Below are positions 8,601 through 16,539 of a DNA stretch of 64,000 bases, piece after piece. Each line of letters starts with the position of its first letter. Position 1 is the first letter of the stretch. The position numbers and the translations under genes are program-made. The stretch spans positions 1-64,000 of the forward strand of contig NZ_AUEC01000014.1 in assembly GCF_000425785.1 (NCBI RefSeq). Reading direction: 5' to 3'. Source of the DNA: Pseudomonas taiwanensis DSM 21245. Lineage in GTDB: Bacteria > Pseudomonadota > Gammaproteobacteria > Pseudomonadales > Pseudomonadaceae. The notes under the pieces were generated by a model. That model was not told the origin of the DNA, searched no databases, and worked only from the letters and a program-made list of their open reading frames with translations.

Positions 8601-11543
8601 GACGGCATTCTCTCGCCTGGCAGCGTCGTCGAGCGCATAGCTGCCATCCGTTCCTTCAACAACTGCAGTGAAGGCGACGCGCGGGACGGCACCGCTGCCT
8701 GCCCGAAAGCCAAGCAACATCCGTATTTCGGTCGCTTCGGCAGGGCCGACTGGCTCGGCGCGCGCTCGGCAATGCAGCGTTGGTTCGCCGACCCACTGGT
8801 CAACGTGTACAACGTCGACCGTGGCTTGGGCACCATCTTCACCCACGACCACCTCGGCCCATCGACCCACCAGCAACTGGGCTTGTACGCCACCGTGCTG
8901 GCCGAACCCGCAGGGTCCACCTGGTACCACGCCGAAACCGGCGAGCAATTGTACAACCCGGCCCTGCGCCAGGACGGCGGCCCGACCTCGTGGCAGGCAG
9001 TAATCCAGACGGGGGATAACGATGGGGACGGCAAGAACGACAGCTATCGCGAGTTCTTCCTGGAGTACAGCGACTTCCAGCATGCCTATGAAGCCGGCGT
9101 GTATGTAGGTGCCGGTCCCGACGGCATCCCCAATGGTCAGGCCTATCCGGCTACCGGCGATAGTTTCCGCTACGCCATCAACCCGCCAGTGCGGGGTAAG
9201 GCGTCGAACCTGCTGGAAGCGATCGTCGAAGAACGCGGCGGCATCAACCCTGGCTGCCCGACCCGCCCATGCCCGCAGGCGATCTCCGTGGACGACCCCG
9301 GCATGTTCGTCGTCAACTATCGCAACGAGCCGCTTGCCCTGCGTGTGTTCGACCCGAACAAGGTCGGTCCGGACGGCAAGCGTGGCATGCAGGCCGACGG
9401 CCTCGGCGGCGACCTGAGCTATGCCCTGCAAAGCCGGACCGACCGCGCGATTCCGGCAATGAACCTGGCGCCTTCGGCGATCACCTCGGCAGTCGGGCCT
9501 ACCGGTGGCACCACGCTGTTCCCGCCGCACATCAACAAGGCTGGCAGCGAGCCAGGCGACCCGTTCACCCCAATGCTGCGCACCTACTCGGGCGACAACG
9601 TCCGCCTGCGCATGCACGCTGGTGGGCATGAAGAGGAGCACAACGTCACTCTGCACGGTGTCAAGTGGCTGCAGAACGGCAGCGGCTTCGGCAACAGCTC
9701 CAACTCGGGTTGGAAGTCCTCGCAGATGATCGGTATTTCCGAGCAGCTGGGCTTCATGGCGCCGGTGTCGATGATCTCCAGTTCTGCCGCGACCAATGGC
9801 GATTATCTGTACTCCCTCGATGCGGCACTCGAGGGCTACTGGAACGGCATCTGGGGCATCATGCGCAACTATACCGCCCAACGCGCCGACCTCTACCCGC
9901 TGCCTAACAACCCACAGCCGGTGGCGATGCGTAACACGGTGAACTTTGACGGTATCTGCCCGAAAACCACCGCCAACCCCAATGGCATCGGCACCCGTAC
10001 GACGGTCAAGCGCAACTACGAGATCGTTGCGGCGCTGGCCAACGACATTCTGGAAAACCGCAACGGGGTCAGCATCAACGACCCTGCCGGTATTGGCCAG
10101 CATGTCGGCGGACCGCTCAAGGCCAATGGCGGCACGCTGGTGTTCAACAGCCGCAGGACCAGCATCGCGCAAGTCTCGGGTGTCGATCCGGAGGACGGAG
10201 GGACCTTCACCATCGGTGGCCACAGCGCACCGCTGCATGACCCCACCGCCGTGCTGTACGTGCGCAAGGCCGACCTGGACGCCACCACCGGCAAGCTCAA
10301 GGCGGGGGTGCCGGTGGAGCCGCTGATTCTGCGCGCCAACGCAGGCGATTGCATCAGCATCACCCTGGAAAACCGTCTGCCCTTGGTGATGCCAGACCTG
10401 CCAAGTACCGCCGTGATGCACAACGTGGTCAAGCGCGACCGCTTCGACAGCGAAGGTTCCACAGCCTTCGCCAACAACCTGATGCGTCCGTCCAGCCATG
10501 TGGGCCTGCACGCGCAACTGCTGGCCTATGACATCACCAAGTCCGATGGCGTGAACGTGGGCCTGAACCCGGTGCAGACCGTTCCACCACGCACTGGTAC
10601 CAGTGGTGCCTACCCGACCAAGGTGTACCAGTACTACGCCGGGCATCTGGAACGGGAGGGCAAGCCGGCGCTGCAACTGGGGCGCACGGTGGACAACATC
10701 AACACCACCCCCATCGAGTTCGGTGGCCTCAACCTGACCCCTTCGGACGTCATCAAACAGCCGCAGAAAGGCCTGGTGGGCGCCATGAGCATCCTGCCGC
10801 AAACCGCGACCTGGACCGAGGACACTGCCAGCCGCGCCCAGGCCACGGTGAAGGTCTCTGGCCAGCCGGACTACCGCGACTTCGTCACGGTCTGGCAACG
10901 AGCGCTGAACATGCGTTGGGCTGATGGCCGTCCAGTGGAAGGCATCAACACCGAGGGCAATGGGGCGGCGGGCGATCCCCAGGACAACGGCAACATGGCC
11001 GTCAACTACAAGACCGAACCGCTGTGGCTGCGCTTCGGCATGGCCCCGGACTCACCGTTCGGCCGCGCCGATGGCCTGGGCTTTGGTGACGTGCCCAATG
11101 CCCACATGGCCTACAGCAACGCCCTGGTCGGTGGCGACCCGCTGACCCCGGTGCTGTATGCCAAGCCTGGCCAGGCGGTGCGCAACCACATCGTCATGCC
11201 CAGTGGGGGCAGCCGAGGCATGACCTACCAGCTGGACGGGCATCTGTGGCCACTGCACGCGTACCAGGCAGAGAAGAACGATGTCGATGGCTACCCGAGC
11301 AGCTTGCCGGGGATCGGATCGGTCCGCTTCGGCTACAACCCGATGTCGATGTACATAGGTGCCCAGGAGAGTGTGCTGCCAGCCGCGCACTTCAGCTTCA
11401 TGCTGCCAAGTGCCGGGGGCGCCAATGCCATACCAGGCGACTACCTGTTCCGCGACTATGCCGCTTACGGCAACCTTTCCGGGCTGTGGGGCATCCTGCG
11501 GGTAACCAACGAAGCACCGCCGACGACGGCGCCAGCGCAGTGA
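5688..11543 (+). CDS. mcoA: giant secreted multicopper oxidase, MofA/McoA/MnxG-type putative Mn(II) oxidase
   Basis: This 1951-residue protein starts MSTPIKGSVLTSLVLAVLGW with a Sec signal peptide ending near SEAA; a GGAG ribosome site precedes the ATG at 5688. Copper-ligand motifs are HLHGHQW (about residue 487), HCHFYPHFAQGMW (about 538), HIHLPKW (about 950), THDHLGPSTHQQLG (about 1052) and HNVTLHGVKW (about 1317). The last domains (HLWPLHAY near 1850) are degenerate. Such size and multi-cupredoxin build are typical of bacterial Mn(II) oxidases (MofA of Leptothrix, MnxG and McoA of P. putida GB-1), which oxidise Mn(II) to Mn oxides outside the cell. Two acidic inserts (around 128-155 and 634-655) could bind cations. 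The downstream genes (chaperones, a heme protein, a SurA-like protein) recall the mofA operon, so McoA is preferred over MnxG, but the symbol is inferred and the substrate is untested here. Confidence 0.85.
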   Translation: MSTPIKGSVLTSLVLAVLGWQATSEAAVQCQRTLVANVVALDQPLMFNRLGAQNANGMMFALRQDVVDENLVPLSNGGAAVPGKVTLRPDKRPRPIVLRVAAGDCLTVNLTNLLDYKANPNKHGFDVEAPEGEGEAEVENQVENEGGEGFVADEQVAERLVGFQVNGMQAVNSIADISANTGRNGNFLVAPGSTRSYTLYAEREGAFAATSKAATFGGEGAAGNVANGLFGQVVVVPKLGRTYRNTLTEEEMRLATTGRTATGQPVIDYEARYPQVEPWIAEGKAGKPIIAMVDGNEILSSDTDAIVMGPNPDGSFPRSTYPLESINKRNPALPNRLEAFRDFASQFADEVAGTQAFPGYWADPVMGHVLEPARDSFMINYGSGGMGAEVVANRLGVGPMHDCLSCAYEEFFLSAHTVGDIGTLVDVPANVGLEHIRPGEVPPASAIGVKASMALYPAEPANVHHSYIGDFTKFRNTHNGHEQHIFHLHGHQWLFNPNDDNSDYIDAQGIGPGIGYTYEIANGGSGNRNRVAGDAIYHCHFYPHFAQGMWAMWRVHDVFEEGTRLEVSGQGESGYHSTPFALRSGKPAAGARALPDGEIVAGTPIPAIVPLPGKAMAPMPGKVVVVPKLSESLVAGQEENEGQEEGDDDHGHEPAVAKAVGSLALVDRTEANRNADGTLKNPGYPFWIGGMESSVGQRPPTPPLDMLDPALARQLKDSGKALWANLDPNQVDGWDGGLGRHALDGVSAGGEAVTTMTKLDFSKVVEKAKPIYLPEEGTDVEQAAMQFHAKAEHPSYALIPGSQPVAKAFRTNGALPTAGAPFYEPCMDDRGKRLTQTSGPGDFFSGESLMGMSFRGSSTFTADRPRIYKAANIQFDAVYNKVGYHFPQARILSLWEDAWPVITKQRPPEPLVMRMNTFDCTMYTHTNLIPSFYEMDDYQVRTPTDVIGQHIHLPKWDLTAADGSANGWNYEDGILSPGSVVERIAAIRSFNNCSEGDARDGTAACPKAKQHPYFGRFGRADWLGARSAMQRWFADPLVNVYNVDRGLGTIFTHDHLGPSTHQQLGLYATVLAEPAGSTWYHAETGEQLYNPALRQDGGPTSWQAVIQTGDNDGDGKNDSYREFFLEYSDFQHAYEAGVYVGAGPDGIPNGQAYPATGDSFRYAINPPVRGKASNLLEAIVEERGGINPGCPTRPCPQAISVDDPGMFVVNYRNEPLALRVFDPNKVGPDGKRGMQADGLGGDLSYALQSRTDRAIPAMNLAPSAITSAVGPTGGTTLFPPHINKAGSEPGDPFTPMLRTYSGDNVRLRMHAGGHEEEHNVTLHGVKWLQNGSGFGNSSNSGWKSSQMIGISEQLGFMAPVSMISSSAATNGDYLYSLDAALEGYWNGIWGIMRNYTAQRADLYPLPNNPQPVAMRNTVNFDGICPKTTANPNGIGTRTTVKRNYEIVAALANDILENRNGVSINDPAGIGQHVGGPLKANGGTLVFNSRRTSIAQVSGVDPEDGGTFTIGGHSAPLHDPTAVLYVRKADLDATTGKLKAGVPVEPLILRANAGDCISITLENRLPLVMPDLPSTAVMHNVVKRDRFDSEGSTAFANNLMRPSSHVGLHAQLLAYDITKSDGVNVGLNPVQTVPPRTGTSGAYPTKVYQYYAGHLEREGKPALQLGRTVDNINTTPIEFGGLNLTPSDVIKQPQKGLVGAMSILPQTATWTEDTASRAQATVKVSGQPDYRDFVTVWQRALNMRWADGRPVEGINTEGNGAAGDPQDNGNMAVNYKTEPLWLRFGMAPDSPFGRADGLGFGDVPNAHMAYSNALVGGDPLTPVLYAKPGQAVRNHIVMPSGGSRGMTYQLDGHLWPLHAYQAEKNDVDGYPSSLPGIGSVRFGYNPMSMYIGAQESVLPAAHFSFMLPSAGGANAIPGDYLFRDYAAYGNLSGLWGILRVTNEAPPTTAPAQ

Positions 11544-11559
11544 CGAGGGGAACGCGAGC

Positions 11560-13536
11560 ATGAACAAGAAGACTCGCCCTGCTTTGATGGGGGTAATGCT
11601 GGGGGTTGCGCTGATCGGCCTGGGCGTTGCGTATGAGAAGCTCTGGTGCGACCCTCGCGAGTTGTTGCAAGAGGCTGCCGACGAGCAGGCCCTGCACCGG
11701 ATGAGCCGGGACGGCGTGACCGTGGAGTTCGAGGCGCGGCCACTGGCCGGTGGCGAGTTGCGCGAGGGCGATTTCGCCAACATCCGCTTCAAGGTGAGCG
11801 ACCAGACCAGCGGTCAGCCGCTGTCGGGCATGGCGCCGGGTGCCTGGATCGACCCGGCCCAGTCGGCACCCAGCGGCGAGCGTGACAACAGCTGCAAGGC
11901 GAGGGTGGCGCTGTTCCTCAAAAGCAGCATCGGTGCCAGGCCCTTGCTCGACCTCAACAGCTACTTCCTCCTCGTGCTGAACAAGGACGCCAGCCTGACC
12001 GTGATCGACCCTACCGTATCGGTCGGCGGCGTGACCAGTACCTTGGCGCGCATCGAACTGCCAGGGCGGCCGATGGACTGGACTGCCACGGGTGACGACA
12101 AACAGGTGTTCGTGTCGATCCCAGAGCGCGGCAAGGTGGCGGTGATCGACACTGAAACCTTCACCCGCGTGGCAACGCTCGACGCCGGCGATCAGCCTGT
12201 GCGCGTTGCGCTGCAGCCAGACCAGCATCGGCTATGGGTCGGCAACAACAGCGACGACCCGGCCAAGGGCGGGGTGACCGTGATCGACATACCCGCACGC
12301 ACGACGCTGAAATCGTTCGCCACCGGTTCCGGCCACCACGAAATCGCGTTTAGCGGCGACTCGCGCTACGCCTTCATCACCAACCGCGATGGCGGCACGC
12401 TCAGCATCATCGATATCCCCGAAATGCGCCTGCTCAAGACCCTGCAGGTAGGCCCGCACCCGCTTTCGGTGGCCTATTCGCAGCTGTCCCAGGCGATCTA
12501 TGTGGTCGATGGCAAGGAGGGCTCGGTGCGGGTGTTCGATGCCCGCAGTCATCAATTGCGCCACATCATCAAGGCAGAGCAGGGCCTGGGACCGATGCGC
12601 TTTAGCAGCGACGGTCGCTACGGCATCGTGCTGAACACGCTGGAGAGCCAGGCCCTGGTCATCGATGCCAGTACCGACGTTTTGATCCACCGCATCCCAG
12701 TCGCAGCCGAACCGTACCAGCTGACCTTCACCAAAGGTTATGCCTATGTGCGCGGCCTGGCCTCGCCCAAAGTCAGCATGATCAACCTCAGCAGCCTGGG
12801 CGAGGGACGTGAGCCAATCACCCAGGGGTTCGAAGCCGGCCCCGCCGCGCCGCGCCAGGCGGGTGACTTGCCGCTCGCACAAGGCCTGTCGGTGTCACGC
12901 GATGACAACTCGGTGTTCGTGGTCAACCCGGTAGACAACACCACCTACTTCTATGCCGAGGGCATGAATGCCCCTATGTCCGGCTACAACAACCGGGGCC
13001 ACCAGGCCCGCGCCGCCATCGTCATCGACCGCAGCCTGCGCGAACTGGCGCCGGGTGTGTATGGTTCGACGGTGAAACTGCCGGCGGCCGGCAAGTTCGA
13101 TGTCGCCTTCCTGCTCAACCAACCGCAGATCATCCACTGCTTCAGTACCGATGTGACGAGCGCTCCCAATGCGCTCAGACGCAAGGGTGCCCATGCCGAA
13201 TTCATCGGCACCGACCAACCTCTGGCGCAACAGGGCGCGTTCACCGCTCGGGTACGCATTCTCGGCGATGACGGCAAACCACGCGAAGGGTTGAGTGACC
13301 TGAGCCTGCGCTACTTTCTAGCACCTTCTTCAATGCCGCGCACCGAGGCGTTGAAGGAAGTGGGCGAGGGGGTCTACCAGGCTGCGCTGAACCTGCCCGA
13401 GGCGGGCGCCTGGTACCTGCATGTCCAGTCGCCTTCGCTGGGTCGCAAGTTCGCCGAGGAAAACTACACCAGCCTGCGTGTCCTGCCGGCCACCGTGTCA
13501 AAAGCCCCTGAAGCTGAAACTAGGAGTGTGCGATGA
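11560..13536 (+). CDS. membrane-anchored or exported YVTN beta-propeller protein with flanking Ig-like domains
   Basis: This 658-residue protein begins with an uncleaved anchor or signal (MNKKTRPALMGVMLGVALIG). An N-terminal YtkA/FixH-like beta domain (about 45-125) precedes a cytochrome-d1/YVTN-type propeller (about 130-460) with repeated blades such as DDKQVFVSIPERGKVAVIDT and DSRYAFITNRDGGTLSIIDI. A second YtkA-like domain follows (about 500-640, with DLSLRYFLAPSS and GEGVYQAALNLPEAGAWYLH). It starts 16 bp after the oxidase and overlaps the next gene at ATGA, so it belongs to the operon. No heme-binding motif is seen. A role in copper handling or as a partner of the oxidase is inferred from context and from YtkA/FixH domains being common in copper-related periplasmic proteins. 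Confidence 0.75.
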   Translation: MNKKTRPALMGVMLGVALIGLGVAYEKLWCDPRELLQEAADEQALHRMSRDGVTVEFEARPLAGGELREGDFANIRFKVSDQTSGQPLSGMAPGAWIDPAQSAPSGERDNSCKARVALFLKSSIGARPLLDLNSYFLLVLNKDASLTVIDPTVSVGGVTSTLARIELPGRPMDWTATGDDKQVFVSIPERGKVAVIDTETFTRVATLDAGDQPVRVALQPDQHRLWVGNNSDDPAKGGVTVIDIPARTTLKSFATGSGHHEIAFSGDSRYAFITNRDGGTLSIIDIPEMRLLKTLQVGPHPLSVAYSQLSQAIYVVDGKEGSVRVFDARSHQLRHIIKAEQGLGPMRFSSDGRYGIVLNTLESQALVIDASTDVLIHRIPVAAEPYQLTFTKGYAYVRGLASPKVSMINLSSLGEGREPITQGFEAGPAAPRQAGDLPLAQGLSVSRDDNSVFVVNPVDNTTYFYAEGMNAPMSGYNNRGHQARAAIVIDRSLRELAPGVYGSTVKLPAAGKFDVAFLLNQPQIIHCFSTDVTSAPNALRRKGAHAEFIGTDQPLAQQGAFTARVRILGDDGKPREGLSDLSLRYFLAPSSMPRTEALKEVGEGVYQAALNLPEAGAWYLHVQSPSLGRKFAEENYTSLRVLPATVSKAPEAETRSVR

Positions 13537-14198
13537 ACAGCCTGCATGCTTGCAAAGTGCTTGCCCTGAGCCTGGTCCTGGCCAGCAACCTCGCGCAGGC
13601 CCACGCCGGCCACGACCACAGCGGTGCCGCCGAGCAACCTCCGGCTGCGCGTCAGGAGAAGGCCAGCGTTCGTTTTGCCGATGTGGCACTGCTGGACCAG
13701 AACGGCATGCCGGTGCGCCTGGAGACAGACCTGGTGGGCGAGCGTCTGGTGGTCATGGGCTTCATCTACACCCGTTGCACCACGGTGTGCCCCGTGGTGT
13801 CTTCGATCATGGGCAAGGTGCAGCAGCAACTGGGCGGCCGCGTAGGTGAGGAGATCCAACTGGTGTCGATCAGCGTCGACCCCCAGCGCGATGACGCCAA
13901 GCGCCTGCGCGACTATGCCAAGGCCTTCCAGCATGGGCCTGGCTGGAGCTGGCTGACCGGCTCGCCCTATGCCATCAGCGAGACCCTCAAGGGCCTGGGG
14001 AGCTTCAGCGCCGACCTGCGCCAGCATCCGCCCCTGATTCTGGTAGGCGACGGTCGCAGCGGCCACTGGACGCGCTATTACGGCTTTACCGACCCGGCCG
14101 TGCTGATCGAGGAAATCAACCGCCTCAGCGCCCGCCGGGTGCACGCCAAGAGCACGGCGATCGCCGCCAACCCTGAGCAGTCCGAGGTGCAACCATGA
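13533..14198 (+). CDS. SCO1/SenC-family copper chaperone, first copy
   Basis: This 221-residue protein has a signal peptide (MNSLHACKVLALSLVLASNL), a His-rich mature start (HAGHDHSG) and a thioredoxin-like SCO fold. The copper-binding CxxxC is in TRCTTVCPVVSS, and the matching distal histidine is likely the one in RQHPPLILVGD. SCO proteins deliver or reduce copper during assembly of CuA oxidases; here the position directly downstream of a multicopper oxidase suggests service to that enzyme. The start overlaps the stop of the propeller gene (ATGA), and its own stop overlaps the next SCO gene in the same way, so translation is probably coupled. Confidence 0.9.
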   Translation: MNSLHACKVLALSLVLASNLAQAHAGHDHSGAAEQPPAARQEKASVRFADVALLDQNGMPVRLETDLVGERLVVMGFIYTRCTTVCPVVSSIMGKVQQQLGGRVGEEIQLVSISVDPQRDDAKRLRDYAKAFQHGPGWSWLTGSPYAISETLKGLGSFSADLRQHPPLILVGDGRSGHWTRYYGFTDPAVLIEEINRLSARRVHAKSTAIAANPEQSEVQP

Positions 14199-14860
14199 GC
14201 AGCCTGACCTCTCGCCGTTGCGGCATGCGTAGTTTCGACTGGCTGATGCTTGTCGGTTGCCTGTGGATCCTCACCTCGGTGGCGTTGGCTCACGACGGCC
14301 ATGCGCCGGATGCCCCGGCGCCACAACCGGCACCGCACGCGTACAGCAGTGGCGGCGGCACCCGCGACGCCCACACCTGGTTCACCGACACCCTGCTGGT
14401 GGACCAGAACGGTCGCGCGCTGCGCTTCTACAGTGATGTGCTCAAGGACAAGGTGGTGATGCTGAACGTAATCTTCACCCACTGTAACGACGCCTGTCCG
14501 CTGATCACTCGCAAGTTGCAGGAGGTACGAACCGCCATGGGGCCGGAACTGGCCAACCAGGTGACTTTCATCTCCATCAGCAGCGACCCGCTAAACGACA
14601 CGCCTGCTGCGCTAAAGGCCTATGCCCGTAAGCAAGGTGTCGATGGCCCCAACTGGCTGTTCCTGACGGGTGACAAGGCCAGTGTCGACCTGGTGCTGGG
14701 GCGTATCGGCCAGTTCCTGCCTAGCCCCGAACAGCATTCGACCCAGTTGATTGCCGGGGATGTGGCAGGCAAACGCTGGAGCAAGATCCGTCCGGACGCA
14801 CCGCCAGAGGCCATCGCCCAGCGTATGCAGCTGTTGGCCCAACCCCTTGCAGGTCGGTGA
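14195..14860 (+). CDS. SCO1/SenC-family copper chaperone, second copy
   Basis: This 221-residue protein follows the first SCO gene with an ATGA overlap. After a hydrophobic leader (FDWLMLVGCLWILTSVALA) comes HDGHAP, then the SCO domain with CNDAC (FTHCNDACPLITRKL) as the copper CxxxC and a distal histidine in SPEQHSTQLIAGD. Sequence identity to the first copy is only moderate, so this is an old duplication or two separate chaperones with distinct tasks (for example copper delivery versus thiol reduction). An alternative start is the in-frame ATG 30 bp downstream (MRSFDW). Confidence 0.88.
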   Translation: MSSLTSRRCGMRSFDWLMLVGCLWILTSVALAHDGHAPDAPAPQPAPHAYSSGGGTRDAHTWFTDTLLVDQNGRALRFYSDVLKDKVVMLNVIFTHCNDACPLITRKLQEVRTAMGPELANQVTFISISSDPLNDTPAALKAYARKQGVDGPNWLFLTGDKASVDLVLGRIGQFLPSPEQHSTQLIAGDVAGKRWSKIRPDAPPEAIAQRMQLLAQPLAGR

Positions 14861-14928
14861 ACACCATGTGCGGCCCCGTGTTCTTGGCCATGCGCCGACT
14901 GTTCATGGTCGCCACGCCTGCGCATTCC

Positions 14929-14962
14929 CTATGGGAGCGGCGTTGTGCCGCGAAGGGGCCGC
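14929..14962 (-). repeat. REP-like element between operon genes
   Basis: CTATGGGAGCGGCGTTGTGC followed by CGCGAAGGGGCCGC is the reverse-oriented P. putida REP with changes. It lies between the second SCO stop and the preferred start of the cytochrome fusion gene, which argues against the upstream GTG at 14857 being its start. Confidence 0.6.
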
Positions 14963-15009
14963 AGTGCGCGCTCTCGTTCCGACTGACTCCCACATCCGCG
15001 CTCAGCGCG

Positions 15010-16527
15010 ATGCGAGGAGGCGTTCTGTGCCTGAGCCTGCTATCGAGTTTCTGCGCCCAGGCCCTGGATCTGACCGAGCACGAGCAGGCCGGCAAGCGCC
15101 TTTACCGCGAAGGCATTTCCAGCAGCGAAGCCCAGCTGTTGGCGCGGGTCGGTGCCAGTGGCCTGACCGTGCCGGCCCACGTGCTGCCCTGCGCCAGTTG
15201 CCACGGTGCCGATGGGCGTGGCCGCGCCGAAGGCGGAGTTCGTCCACCAAGCCTGGACTGGTCGCGTCTGGGGCTTGGCCAAGGCGAGCGCCAAACCAAT
15301 GGCCGTAGCTACCCTGCCTACACCGACAGCACCCTGGTGCGCGCGATCCAGCAGGGTATCGACCCTGCTGGCAACCGCCTGGACGCGGCAATGCCACGCT
15401 TCGAACTGACCTTGGCCGACCAGCGCAACCTGACCGCCTACCTGAAGCGGCTGAGCGACGATCGCGACCCTGGTGTCGAGGAGGACGTGCTGCGTTTGGG
15501 CACGCTGTTGCCCGGCAGCGGGCCGTTGGCCGACGCTGGCCATGTGGTGCGCGCCGTCATTGAGGATGGCCTGGCACAGCTCAACCAGCAGGGTGGCATC
15601 CACGGCCGGCGTCTAGAGCTGGTGGTGCGGGACCCAGGCAATGATCCCTCCAGCGCCAGCCAGGCACTCGAACGCCTGCTGGACGAGCAGCAGGTGTTCG
15701 CGTTGATTTCACCCTTGGCACCGATGCTCGATGAACAGCTGGTGGCTGCGCTCGAGCAGCGTGGTGTGCCGTTGGTGGGCAGCACACCACGCAGCGGCGG
15801 CAGCGCGCAGATATTCGACCCTCTACCAGGGTTGCCCGCGCAGTTATTGAGCCTGGCCGAGCATGCACGGACGGCCCTGGGTGTGCCTGCCGATGGCTTG
15901 CAGGTGGTCTACGCCGACGCCGAACAGGCATCGTTGGCCGAGCAGGTACGTGAACGCTTGCACAAGCAGGGCTGGGCTACCAGGCCTGCGCAGTTGTTCG
16001 CCGGCCAGGCGCTGGAGGCGCAGGGCATTGTGTTCGTCGGTCGTGCGCAGGCCTTCACCGAACTGGCCAGTGCACTGCAGGCAGCCGGTCGCGATCCTTA
16101 TTTGCTGGCGGCCTCCAGTCAGGTGGCGGGCGCTGTGGCGCAGTTGCCATCGCAATGGTCGCAGCGTGTATTCCTGGCCTATCCGTTCGTGCCCGATGAC
16201 TGGACCGAGAACGGCCTGGCGACCTTGGCCGGCGTACAACGCCGCCAGGGACTGGACCCGCGCCAGGCTTCGCTGCAGGTCAACACCTTGTGCGCCTTGC
16301 GCCTGTTGACCGACGCCTTGAAGCAAATCGGTCGCGACGCTAGTCGCGAACGACTGGTGGTGGCGCTGGAAGGTTTGCATGACGTCAACACGGGCCTCAC
16401 TCCGGCCCTCAACTTCGGCCCCGGTCGTCGCCAAGGCATGGCGGGCGCTCATGTGGTGGCCGTGTCATTGCCTGGGCCGCGCTTCACCGCCGTTGCCCCG
16501 TACCGGCCGTTGCCGGAAATGCCTTGA
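15010..16527 (+). CDS. cytochrome c domain fused to a periplasmic ligand-binding (ABC-receptor type) domain
   Basis: From the ATG at 15010 the protein has 505 residues and a good signal peptide (MRGGVLCLSLLSSFCAQA). Residues 20-140 are a class I cytochrome c with the heme motif CASCH and a likely methionine ligand in DAAMPRFE. Residues 155-500 resemble type 1 periplasmic binding proteins of the branched-chain amino acid receptor class (RLGTLLPGSGPLADAG; DPGNDPSSASQALERLL; FGPGRRQGMAGAHVVAV). A longer frame starts with GTG at 14857, overlapping the SCO stop, but it would encode a REP element and lacks a leader. The Leptothrix mofA operon also includes a heme-binding protein. A role as electron acceptor for the oxidase is an inference; the ligand of the binding domain is unknown. 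Confidence 0.75.
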   Translation: MRGGVLCLSLLSSFCAQALDLTEHEQAGKRLYREGISSSEAQLLARVGASGLTVPAHVLPCASCHGADGRGRAEGGVRPPSLDWSRLGLGQGERQTNGRSYPAYTDSTLVRAIQQGIDPAGNRLDAAMPRFELTLADQRNLTAYLKRLSDDRDPGVEEDVLRLGTLLPGSGPLADAGHVVRAVIEDGLAQLNQQGGIHGRRLELVVRDPGNDPSSASQALERLLDEQQVFALISPLAPMLDEQLVAALEQRGVPLVGSTPRSGGSAQIFDPLPGLPAQLLSLAEHARTALGVPADGLQVVYADAEQASLAEQVRERLHKQGWATRPAQLFAGQALEAQGIVFVGRAQAFTELASALQAAGRDPYLLAASSQVAGAVAQLPSQWSQRVFLAYPFVPDDWTENGLATLAGVQRRQGLDPRQASLQVNTLCALRLLTDALKQIGRDASRERLVVALEGLHDVNTGLTPALNFGPGRRQGMAGAHVVAVSLPGPRFTAVAPYRPLPEMP

Positions 16528-16539
16528 GTGGAGGTGGCC

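Noticed and set aside
8364-10898. 844-codon open frame on the minus strand opposite the multicopper oxidase
   Set aside because: It lies wholly inside the oxidase gene, has no recognisable domain, and long antisense frames are expected in GC-rich DNA with strong third-position bias.
5688-11543. Naming the oxidase MnxG
   Set aside because: The accessory genes resemble the mofA operon more, and McoA is the MofA-like oxidase of P. putida; without an alignment the choice stays tentative.
14857-15009. N-terminal extension of the cytochrome fusion protein from the GTG at 14857
   Set aside because: The extension would translate a REP element and place a hydrophobic signal far inside the protein; the ATG at 15010 gives a proper signal peptide.
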